Shown piece after piece: positions 44,067 to 54,700 of a stretch of DNA of 64,000 bases. The DNA lies in the NCBI GenBank assembly GCA_964019055.1, contig OZ025211.1:1702135-1766134 (forward strand), in the 5' to 3' direction. Positions within the stretch are counted from its first letter, which is position 1. Each line of letters opens with the position of its first letter. The position numbers were made by a program, and so were the translations under genes. The notes beneath the pieces are model-generated. The model was given only the letters and a program-made list of their open reading frames with translations. It made no database searches and was not told where the DNA came from. Source of the DNA: Anthopleura xanthogrammica (Eukaryota; Cnidaria; Anthozoa; Actiniaria; Actiniidae).

Positions 44067-47000
44067 ATGATGGCGAAGACTTTTTCCTGCTTTCTCTTCT
44101 TGTTATCAGTCTTATGCTGTAATTGTCAAGGTGAGAAACATCCGGGCATTTAATTTCCGGAAATACACGTTTATTACTGTGCCCTAGGCAGTGGAGGACG
44201 AACAAACAAGTTATGCATCTATTTTATTTATTTGATTCGAATAAAACAAAAAAGCAAAAAAATAAAACAAAACAAAACCAAACCAAAACTGACCAAAACA
44301 AACAAACAAAAAGTGAGAGTTGATTATATTTTTTCTATGTAAAATCGAGATGATAGAAAAGCGCTGTGAGATTAAAATGTTCTTTAAGGTAAACCCAAAG
44401 CAGGGAAAACTATGCCTTTTTTGTTGAAACTATTAACTAGATGTTTCTTAATGTTTTGAAATTATTAAGAAAAAATAACCTTCGTCGCACCTCGTTAGCT
44501 CTGAAAATTAATCTCGCTATGCATCTGTTGCAAATTAATTTGACGGTCATATGCGTCTTCTGGTGAGACAGAGTGATTTTGATCCATGATGCTTTTGTTT
44601 TCTTGTTGTTTAGTTAACTTTTGTCTGCCTAATTTAAAACTAATTTCTTTTTTGAAAATATAATACTTGACTAGACCAAGAGTGCATAAATAAAGGAGTG
44701 AAACTTCTTAATACCACGCGCGCCATGTGAATTCCCGGTTGGGCTATTTTTAGCATCCAAAGTCGTTTGGTTGTTAATTTTTTTGATGACTACAGTTATG
44801 CTATGTTATGAACATTAATTCTATTATAATTTATAGATCTTTATACTGAATGGGAACCATGGAGCGAGTGCATGAATGATGAAAATGGACAAAGAGTTCG
44901 ATACAGATTTCGAAACTGTATTGACGCTGACGACTGGGATTGTTGGGAAACCTGGCAATCTCAGGCGTGTAACGGTGAGTGTGGCTGGGAATGGTGGAGG
45001 CAGCCAATCACGAACACGCACGTGGACAAATCCTGCGCCAGCAAATCGTGGGCGACCCTGTAGAGGGGCAAGAATAAAACACAGAGTTGTGAATTGATAA
45101 TTTGTCCCACACATAAGCGCAAAAGAAAAGTTGATATTATTTCGTAATTGTCACTTACAATTTGTTATAATTGGTAGCGAGAACCAGATCTGTGCAAATG
45201 ATATTTGCGGTGAGAATGTGGAATACTTTTCACTGATACACAACAGACAACATGCTAATCAAGTTGACGCTTAACAATTCCAGAAATAGCATAATATATA
45301 ATAATAATACATATATATATATATCTTTTTTATTATTATTATTTTTTAACATACCTTAATGTATGATTTATCTACGTATAAATTTCTTGTTATAATAATT
45401 TGATTTTCTTCTAATACTATTAAGTTTTATACCTTATTTTTTACAATATTTTTCCAACCTAAATTCATTCATATTACAGATACACAAATTTCCTATACTT
45501 ATATCGCGACATTCTGTTTTTCCATTCTCATATTTTCTTTATTGATAAGGAATTTTACTATAAATTTTCTTTTCTGACTACAAATATCTATTTTTCCATA
45601 GCAATCATCTATCTATGTAGTATATATATTTCGTTATTTAGTTAGTATTATAGTAGTTTTAGGTCTCTATTTTACATATTCTTAACTAGATTATATATAG
45701 AGGTTCGAATGTATTCATCACGAGTCTCAGGCTCACTGTACATATCGACATTAAAGGGGCACTTGGATGAAAACGCCCGATATTTTGAAAGTCCGAATAG
45801 TTCAAGTATTTAAGAATAATATGACTCAATCATGATTATGAAAACCAGATTGGCAAAAGTTTTAGCCTAGGAGCCATTCGCAGTTGAGAAATTTTGGTTT
45901 AAAAACTAAAAGAACAATAGGGTTGAGTAAATGACGTCATTTACTCACAATTTAGATGCTGAAAAATATATATAATTTTTATCCGCAAATTTTGACTGTG
46001 AAGAAAATATGTTGCTTGGCTACTATTGGGGCCATATAGATTAGTTTAACCAAGTTTCAAGGCATTTCAAATTTTCATCGATTTTCATCCAAGTGTCCCT
46101 TTAAATAAAATTATCTATCTATCTATAGTAATTAATGATTTTCGAATTCTATGTTACTTTTCTTGCACAGTAGGCCGAAGGGATGGCAGATGGTCTTCTT
46201 GGGGTAGATGGACAAGATGTCAGGTCACGTGTGGTGGGGGCAGCCAATCACGAACGCGAACATGTACAAACCCTGCACCAGCCAATGGTGGACGAGATTG
46301 CCGGGGATCAAGAAGCCAGACACGTAGATGTGGAACCAACAATTGCCGTGAGTGCAAAAGAGTACACTTTAAGATCAAGTTAACTTATTAGAAGTAGTGG
46401 AGTGAGTGATGTGATCGTCCGGGTGAGTGTAGTCTTGAGAAAGACTGTTTTTGGTGGTGACTAACGTTTCGACAACCTGAGCAGAAGTCATCTTCAGAGT
46501 ACAGTTGTGAATGAAAGACAGTAGATGGTATTTATAGCAAGTAGAAGTATTTGATGTGTTTTTGGTTTCCGGAATAAGAAAAGAGCCATATTGTCCACAT
46601 AAAATGAGTTGCGGCATGTGTGCCACAATGCCCACAGGATGACCTACATTCACCATTCAAGTTCCAAGTAGCTCAATAGTTAGAGATTCCGACGTTTACG
46701 GAAGGTCGTAGGTCCAATTTCCATCTGGAGCTTAGACGTTTTCTGAGTTCGCTTTACATATTTTTTTACCAATTTCAATTCAGAAAGCGTTATTGTTTGT
46801 ATTTCCCCCCCTGTCTGTTCAGCTTCTCTGTTCCCCATCTCAAGTTGAATATTTTTCATCTTGCCCTTGCAATTCCATTTTGGAAAGCCTGATCTAAAAA
46901 CAGACCTCATCAATATAATTCCCAAACAGGTTGTCGAGCAGGTAGGACAGTTTTTGACAGATGTGGTCAGCGGTGTGTATGTTCAGCAAGTGGCACCTTA

Positions 47001-49920
47001 ACCCGGTGTACTCGCATAAGAAAAGAGTTTACTGCAATGACAAGAGCTGAACGCGAACGATATATACGAGTAGTTAAAAGAGCATCTACCAATCGCAGGT
47101 TAGTAAAATTATCTTCTAATTATAATATTCTTACGACATTTGCTAGAAAAAAATTCTAGATCAATGGCTCTCTTTAATTTTGAGGTGTCATATGTTTTCT
47201 CATTTCAGACAATGTGTCATTTCATTGAACTGATAAGAAGATTTATTTTCGTTTGAGTCACATATATATTTAGCCTTCTTCTCATATAGTGTTACCAGGA
47301 ATTATATTACTCAAGAGAATCACGAGAAAACATTGGTCCCAACTAAGTTAAACCGGAGATTTTTAGGATGAGACGATAAGCTATGCTAAAAAATCTCATG
47401 AAAGTAAACAAATTTTTTTTTTTTTTTCATTTTTTAGATACAAAGCCCAATATGACGCCCTTATCACGATTCACAAAAATTTCTTTAATGAGCTTCACAC
47501 AGATGATGATTTTCTACCCTGGCATAGATGGTACATGCTAGAATACGAAAATCTCTTGAGGAGAATTGATTGTAAATTTACAGTGTCTTACTGGGACTGG
47601 AGCACTGTTTCACAAAGGCCCTGGTCAACATCGTCAAGTGCTCTTTGGTATTCAGGCAGCAGTGGTTTTGGCGGGAACGGCAGTCCAGGAGGAAGTTGTG
47701 TTAAAAATGGTCCCTTCAGGGAGGGCGAGTGGCAACTTGTACCTTCAGCTGGATCCCCAAGGTGCTTAAGACGAAAGTTTGATAACCTGACTCCAAGCTG
47801 TAGAGCTGTGAGGAGGCTAATACAGTTTCGAGCAAGCCAATCAAGTGAATTCATAGATGGAATTGATGGAATCCATGGCACAGTTCATTGTTTAATAGGT
47901 GGGACTATGTGTACAAGAGATTCTGCAAGTGCACCGGAATTCTTTTTACACCATGGCATGGTGGACAAGGTACGTATAAATGATAAACTTTTGTTTATTT
48001 GTTTGTTTCTTTTATTTATTTATTTTTGACTAAATTGCTAACTTCATTTGTAGTTATTGGGAGCTTTCTTTAAACACTAAACATAAACGGAAAGTTTCTA
48101 TTGGTTTTCCCCACAACATGCATGGCTGTCGTATATATATATATTTATTCCACACCATAGAAATTACAGCCAATCATAAAGTTAAGCAGGAAAGCCGTTG
48201 TATATTCGTCGGTATTTCATTCTTCCTTCCCATCATGCATTGCGCGTTGAATCTACCCAATTGTATTTTCTATGGGCTGGGATAAAATGGTTATACAATG
48301 TTTTCTCGTAGCATACCGTGGATATCCCACTCGTCACTTGTTTTTTCTTTGTATACACACTCGCCTAAAGGCTCGTGTGTATACTAGAAACTACAAGTGA
48401 CTCGTGGGATATTCCAAGCTATGGCACTCGAAACCATTGTATAACTAGTATATATATGCCTAACCAAAAAAATTCTGCAACTTTCGATATATAAATTTTA
48501 ATTTGTTCCTCTATTGTTTCGCCTTTCGAGAACAAAAGATATATATATAAGCTCCTTTAAGCGGACGACCCAAACCATTGTGTATTTTGAAGATATATGT
48601 TGTATGTTGTATTAAATTTGTTTGTTTCAATAATGGGCTTAGATTTGGGAAGACTGGCAGAAGAGAAGCAGTGCTCACAGAACAGCGCATTTTGCATCGC
48701 TTACCAAAGGCCTTCCTAGAACCAATGGCGTTCTTGCACGCCAACTAATCTACAACACAGCATTGCCTGGTGGTGTCAGAGTGGAGTATGCTCGTGGAAG
48801 AAGAGGATGTGCGGCTGCAAGACCTAGTCGTAAGTAATGACCATCCTTCCCTTCAAAAATCCTTCAAAATCTATCGAATCCTATGAAATAACTTCTGGGC
48901 AAAGAGCAACCTCTAAATCAAAGTCGGGATACGCCTATTACAGTAAACTCACAAAACTTAATTGAAGCGTCTTGAGCTTCTCACATTGTTGGCCAATTTT
49001 CTTGATTATTATTGATTCTGTAATTATTAAATATGTATAGGAAATACCACCGTTGGAGAAGAATTAATGAAAAATACCACGGGTATTGATGAAAGCTGCT
49101 TGATACCACGAGTGCTTAGCACGAGTGGTATTAAGCATTTTTCATCAAATACAAGTGGTATTTTTCATTAATTTTAATTTTCGAGAACTTAGGTGGTATT
49201 TTCTTTTAATAATACATCTACATAAAATACTTGTTTCTGAACAACAAAACAAGGTATAAAGTTCCCGGATGTGTGCAATTAATTAATTGCACGGATAAAG
49301 AGAAAATTCACAATCAATCAGCCAATCAGAAACAGGTATTTTATGTAGATGTGTTATTATGTAGAAAAACATACCGAGATTTACTCAGTAAAATCCTGTG
49401 TAATAAATGTTCGTTCGTTCACTTTTCCCAACCAATCACAATGCGCGTATCGCTTTTTTACGTGTGAGAAAAACGATACTACCAATCAGAAGCCGGCAGC
49501 AACGGGCTGTTCTTTTCGTGTTCTTTCGTGTGAGACTTTCGTGTGAGACTTTCGTGTGAGACTTTCGTGTGAGACTTTCGTGTGAGACTTTATCGCTCCA
49601 ATAATATTTTTTATTCTTTTGTACCCCTCTTCACTTCTTTGTTTTTGATTCCTTTTGATATGGATTAATTAGTTTTTTACCTTGGTCCGTGATTTTCTTA
49701 TATCTATGCAAAATAATATATCTAAGTTGATTGATTGATTGATAAGTTCTTGTCTTGATTTTCAGACCCCGTTTGTGTAATGCGTAAGGGCCGTCGTGTT
49801 TGTAGATTTAGGAAACCGCTACCTACACGACGCATCAAGCTAAGCAAAGAAGCAATCAAGATGTTTGGATTCTCTCCAAAGAAAGCAGCCGAGATTAATA
49901 AAGTGTTGGCCGGTCTTTAG
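44067..49920 (+). CDS. Gene C: secreted TSP1-tyrosinase, 7 coding exons, 473 aa
   Basis: Exons 44067-44130, 44837-44974, 46171-46347, 46930-47098, 47438-47969, 48643-48829 and 49766-49920 join in frame (1422 nt). Same plan as gene B: signal peptide, Trp-rich TSP1-like module, one TSP1 module, Cys-rich module, tyrosinase core, basic tail. Ligands are complete: CuA H195, H203, H212; CuB H329, H333 (HGTVH) and the LHH at 353-355. The last exon has two extra codons (RKPLPTRR against RKPTRR). The first TSP1 exon survives only as a relic at 44985-45206. The tyrosinase core differs from A and B at scattered sites but no motif is damaged. Confidence 0.85.
44985..45206 (+). pseudogene. Relic of a deleted TSP1 exon in gene C
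   Basis: GGTGGAGGCAGCCAATCACG through GGGCGACCCTGTAGAGG preserves more of the exon than gene B does, but the 5' part is lost, the frame is broken and the donor end lies about 100 bases further on after an insertion. Confidence 0.75.
45290..46128 (+). mobile_element. LINE-like 3' tail with (ATCT)n end, unit 3 only
   Basis: Unit 2 has the empty site (CAGAAATAG followed by TAATTATAAA near 29966). The insert ends ATAAAATTATCTATCTATCTATAG, the same type of tail as the LINE at 11626-12632, and is flanked by ATAG on both sides. No reverse-transcriptase sequence remains, so it is probably a severely 5'-truncated copy. A second element (45755-46100) is nested in it. Confidence 0.6.
45755..46100. mobile_element. 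TTAA-flanked MITE (piggyBac-like ends), about 346 bp
   Basis: Flanked by TTAA on both sides (45751-45754, 46101-46104), with terminal inverted repeats AGGGGCACTTGGATGAAAA and TTTTCATCCAAGTGTCCCT. The TTAA target and CCC/GGG-type ends fit a piggyBac-derived non-autonomous element. No coding capacity. Confidence 0.75.
46452..46502 (-). ncRNA. Hammerhead-like motif (Penelope-like relic), gene C intron
   Basis: Minus strand: ACT, CTGAAGA, TGAC, loop TTCTGCTCAGGTT, GTC, GAAACGTT, AGTCACCACC. The cores CUGANGA and GAAA are intact, and ACT/AGT can start stem I. The cleavage triplet reads GTT, which still satisfies NUH. Slightly better preserved than the gene B copy. Confidence 0.4.
46661..46728 (+). 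repeat. tRNA-like SINE head, gene C intron
   Basis: Equivalent of 7621-7690 with AGTAGCTCAATAGTTAGAG and GGTCGTAGGTCCAATTTCC. Confidence 0.5.
48290..48444. mobile_element. Foldback MITE, gene C intron 5
   Basis: Copy of 32360-32514, with arms CTCGTAGCATACC/ATGGCACTCG and GATATCCCACTCGTCACTTG/CAAGTGACTCGTGGGATATT. Confidence 0.7.
49040..49206. mobile_element. Foldback MITE, gene C last intron
   Basis: Copy of 10027-10195 and 33097-33261. Confidence 0.65.
49515..49590. repeat. Short tandem repeat TTTCGTGTGAGAC, gene C last intron
   Basis: The 13-base unit TTTCGTGTGAGAC occurs about five times in a row, against two in gene A and one in gene B. Confidence 0.8.
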
Positions 49921-50022
49921 TCGAGACAATTTCCTCGTCCTTTTCCGTTGGCCATCTTTGCTCTTGAATATTAATCGGGCGATAATTTTTTGTCGATACA
50001 TCTTGTTACAGATAATTAAAAT

Positions 50023-50028
50023 AATAAA
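50023..50028 (+). terminator. Candidate polyadenylation signal of gene C
   Basis: AATAAA about 100 bases after the gene C stop, conserved in position with genes A and B. Confidence 0.5.
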
Positions 50029-50700
50029 TTAAAGGTGAACTTTTCTAACAATATAAGCAGGATAAAAGTCACATGCAATTGAATGTAAGGACCACAGATT
50101 AAATGCAAAAAAATAATTTTCAGTTTGACTGATTTTGGTGGGTGTTGCAATCATTATTAGTTAAAGAGCTTTTAAGTGTAACGTCAATCGAATGAAAAAA
50201 CGACCTCCGGGTCGAAAACGAAAAGTAGTTTTATGTCACTGAGAATAGTTTCCGCTCTATTTCAGAACTAGTGGTTTTTGTGTGTGAGCAGTTGGACCCG
50301 GAAATACGTCATAACCTAACAGCCCTATAGCTTGTAATTTCAGCACTGGTAACATCTTCCTTATGTCAGCCTACCGCTTTATAAAATGCTCAGGCAAATA
50401 GTAAGAATAAAATTAAAGTATTTTGTTTCTCATTCATATAAAGTGGAAAGTATTTCTTGGGTCTTTTGGAACCTGAGGCCTCGTTACCAGAGCAATAATT
50501 TCATCTGACCGACACTCATGAGTACCTCGTCTTAAAATGATAAATTGTTTATTGATTTTGACAGACTTCCAAATCTTTTTATAGAAACTCTGTAGCTCAA
50601 AAACATTGCAATCAGTAAATGATCTGGTTACCATCGTGCACGCCATGACAAAAACCCTTGGGCTTAATGCTTTCCCATTTGCAGTCCAATTCGATATAAA

Positions 50701-51701
50701 TTCGGACTTCGTACGTCTTTATTTGAGTTGGATCCATTTGATAATTGTTCTAAGAGTTACCGACACCAAAAAATAATAGCACTTAAAGGGAAATTCAATA
50801 ACAAGCAAAATTGAGTGAAAAAAACTCACAAATAAAAACTTACATACAAATAGTCGATCAGCACACCAAACACTTAGCAGTATGCAAGGCACAATATTTC
50901 TTATGTTTCGATGGCGGATTTATAAGACCCTAAAATAACTCGGCCACCATTAATCAACGCATAGACATTTATAGCCTCACAGGTTTATAACATCACGTCA
51001 TCACGTAGTACAACTATTTTCTTATCAGTCTAGATAGATGGGACAGTTTAAGTGGTTTTGAAGACGTTTTGGTATAGGTCACAGGCGATCATAAAGAGCG
51101 TAACACTGCCACTGAAACATACTGAGAAAAAAGCGTTAAATAAGTTTATTTTATCTTCTTGCAAACTGTGGAATTTTAGGACCGACAGTCTATTGAGACT
51201 CATCGATTTTTTTTAGTTTTTTTTTTCTGGTTCAAAATAACTCACCCTGGAGTCAGAAAGTTCAAAACAGGGCACCTCACCATTTCAAGTATATGATCAT
51301 TATTATCATTATCATCTTTAGCAACCATGAGCATGCATTGGTCAGGTATTATTCATACCCAAGTGTATGATAAATGGATCAGTTTCAAAAAAGAGAACTA
51401 TATAAACACAACTTACTAAAGTCTTTTGCCGCTTTTCCCCCCAGAGGTTCCGCCAACAGACTCCACAGTTCCAGATATCTAAGCGGTAGCTAAGTTAAAA
51501 GGTTTATCAGTTGTGGTGCAAGGGATAATTAACTTTCGTGAAGCAATCCGCAGGAGAAGGTATTTTCGTCCATTACGTACAGTATTAATTTTGATTATTG
51601 CTTGTGGTTTAAATTTTAATGGTAGGATTGAAAGGATGCATTTGAATTAGAATTTATTGCGATTTGCTTGTTTCATATTTAATTTCATCTAGCTTTAAAC
51701 A
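50701..51701. other. Spacer between unit 3 and gene D, presumed gene D promoter region
   Basis: No complete gene is seen. A sequence at about 51437-51482 (polypyrimidine, CCCCCCAG, then an open stretch to TAA) could be read as a small terminal exon but has no partner. The upstream sequence differs from that of genes A-C, including absence of the MITE that precedes them, so gene D is likely controlled differently. Confidence 0.4.
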
Positions 51702-54700
51702 ATGCCAAAGAACATCCACAGCATTCTAATTGTTCTCGCAACTTTGTGCTGTGAAATGGTTGTCTACGCCCACCACAATGGTAAGGGAAAAAGATTCAAA
51801 AGAATAACATGATACTCTTACGAGGATTGACAAAAAGACAAAACAAGGACAAACAGAAAAGAAAATCTAACAGTACAAAAAAAAAAAATCGCACACAATG
51901 TTCAGCAACAACACTGAGCAAGCTGCAGCTAACAGCTGTCAAACTTTCTGCAAGTTTTGGATGGAATTAGATTTTGTCAAGAGAGCAATTTATGCTCTCT
52001 TGGTTTTGTTCCTGTTTGATCCAATTACCCAATTATTTTTACCTACCGGCAGTTGTCTACCAAAAAACTTTCAGTAGAGTTACGTCATTAAAGTACTTTA
52101 CAGCGCTACGAGCAAAGGTGTGACCTTATTTAGTGTATTTTCATACTTCTCTGACAGGATTTTCTACGTTAAACCGACACATTTCGATGCAAAGCTGGCG
52201 GCTGGTTTACCAAATAAGGCGTCTAAGTTTGCTTGCAAAAAGGCCGTGCATAGAAGTATGCGAATACATTAAATGGGATGATACTTTTGCTGGTCGCGCT
52301 GTAATAGACCTCTTTACCTGTTGTGCCCATTTCAGACCATGTGATACAACTCTTGGGAGTTGATTCTTTCAGGTGTAAATATTTTAAGAAAAGAAGATTT
52401 CTTAAGGGAATGTCATGTGTGACATGTGGTCTGAAATGGGCAAATGAAGGTAAAGAGGTCGATTGATATCTGCGGAAAAAAAATGAGACTGAAAATTTTG
52501 AAAAGGTTCCGAAAAGCAAAAAGGGACTTTTCTGAGTTCGATAGGCATGTCCCATTGCGGTCTAGCATTGGCATAAATAGCACGTACCCTATAAGGCACG
52601 ATGAACAAAAGAGGTACCGAAGCTAGAATATAATGTTATCTCAGACAAGAAAGTTTCCATATTACTTTTCCGTATTAATTTTGTTATTATTCCAATCACA
52701 CAGCTTATTACTATGGTTACCGTAAAGATGACATTTACAACCAATGGCAATCGTGGTGTAAGTGCAGTAAGACCTGTGGAGGGGGTAAAAGATGGAGATA
52801 TCGAGACTGTCTGGATGGATACTATTGGGATTGCTGGGATACGTGGCAGACACAAACGTGTAACACTTATCCATGTCCAACAGGTAAAATATGTTTGTAT
52901 CTCAAGCAGGTGTAGTTAGACAATATGAAGACTATAGCGAGAGTGATGGATGAACTACAAGTGATAACCACTGAAGGACAAGGTCAAAATAAAATAATTC
53001 CCTACTCTTGATGATTGAAGTCAATTTTGTTCCTAATAATTTCCGTCATTGTTAAGCCTCAGGTAGATTTTAATTAATGCAAGGGGTTTATATAACGCTA
53101 TACGGTTTGGATTCTCTATTGGTACTGTCTTTAATAGAAATAGCAAATGGATTATATCTCTTTGCTGTCTTACATGAACAAAACTATTTCTCGGTTCTCT
53201 ACTTTGTTTAGAGTGCTTCTCTGAGTTTGCTAGAGAACTTGTCTTCCCTTAAAAAAAACAACCGAATAACATTTCTAGATTCCATCACAGGCACAAGAAA
53301 AGCCCTAGACTACAAATTGCACCAGACTACAAATTTACTTCTTTCTTTCTTTCTGTTTTTATTTTTATTTTTATAATAACATGGGTTTGACTTACCGAAT
53401 TACACAAAGGACATAACGAATCTCTAAAATCTCTATCATAGGAATAAACGGTGGTTGGTGCTCATGGGGTTCATGGACGTCATGTTCGGTCACGTGTGGT
53501 GGAGGCAGCCAATCACGAAGACGCACGTGTACTAAACCTGCACCAGCCAATGGCGGGAAGTATTGTGAAGGTTCTGGGCTACAGACACAAAGTTGTGCAG
53601 CATTTACATGTGCCCCAGGTAAATAGGACATAGAAAAAATGTTTCACATTATTTTTTACTATGGCTTTGCATTGATAAAAGTATTTCTTTCGCTAAAAAT
53701 ATCTTGCAGCTATGATAAATGGAGGCTGGTCTTCGTGGAGTCAATGGTCCTCTTGTTCGGTCACGTGTGGTGGAGGTAGCCAATCACGAACACGCACGTG
53801 TACCAACCCTGCATCAGCCAATGGTGGGAAAGACTGTAAAGGAGCCAGTTCAGAAACACAAACATGTGGAACAACACTATGTCCCGGTAATATGGCGAAA
53901 GTATTGCATATTTCTAATAAAAGAATTTATATAATAATCTTAAATGATGTGCTAGCATATCTTATCTTTAATTAAAGTGGATGGAAAATGGACTGATTGG
54001 ACAGCATGGTCATCTTGTCCAGTCACGTGTGGCGGTGGCAGCCAATCACGAACACGCACGTGTACCAACCCTGCACCAGCCAATGGCGGAAAAGGCTGTG
54101 CAGGTATTGCATCTCAGACGAAGATATGTGCAGCAACTACATGCCCACCACGTAAGTCGAAGCTACTTGCTTAATTGGCAAGTTCTGTAGCAATTAATTT
54201 TTTTTTAGGATATCGATTAATTACCTCATTTCAAGGGGAAAATTCTTTAAATACGGTGTCGTACGTAGGTCTCATTGATTTTGAGAATATTTTTGTTTCT
54301 TCTAAGTTGAAAATTCTTGTTGACATTTACAGGACTTTCTCCTTTTTTCAGCTAAGATAGACGCAAACTGGTCTTCATGGAGTCAATGGTCTTCATGTTC
54401 TGTCACGTGTGGTGGAGGCAGCCAATCACGAACACGCACGTGTACAAACCCTGCACCAGCCAATGGTGGACGAGATTGCCAGGGATCAAGTAGCGAGACA
54501 CAGAGATGTGCAGCAACTACATGCCCACCACGTAAGTAAAGGATTGGATTAATTAAGACAAACAAACTTGTTATTGTTATTGTTATCGCTAATCAATACC
54601 GCAAGCACACTTGTAGCGCAGCTCAACGGGGTCGAAATGAAAGCATGAAAACATACTTTCAATTATCAAGTTACACTGTATTATAAAGAAATTTTAATAG

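Larger units (their letters stand above)
41814..50700 (+). repeat. Segmental duplication unit 3, truncated (about 8.9 kb)
   Basis: Starts with the common TTTGTTAAGGGAACAG and is collinear with units 1 and 2 through the gene and about 800 bases beyond it. Homology fades after TCCAATTCGATATAAA at about 50700, the point matching 11620 in unit 1. It has gene C but no A'-type fragment. Confidence 0.8.

Noticed and set aside
51437..51482. Small terminal exon upstream of gene D
   Set aside because: A polypyrimidine-AG and short open stretch exist, but no donor exon or homologous protein end could be linked to it.
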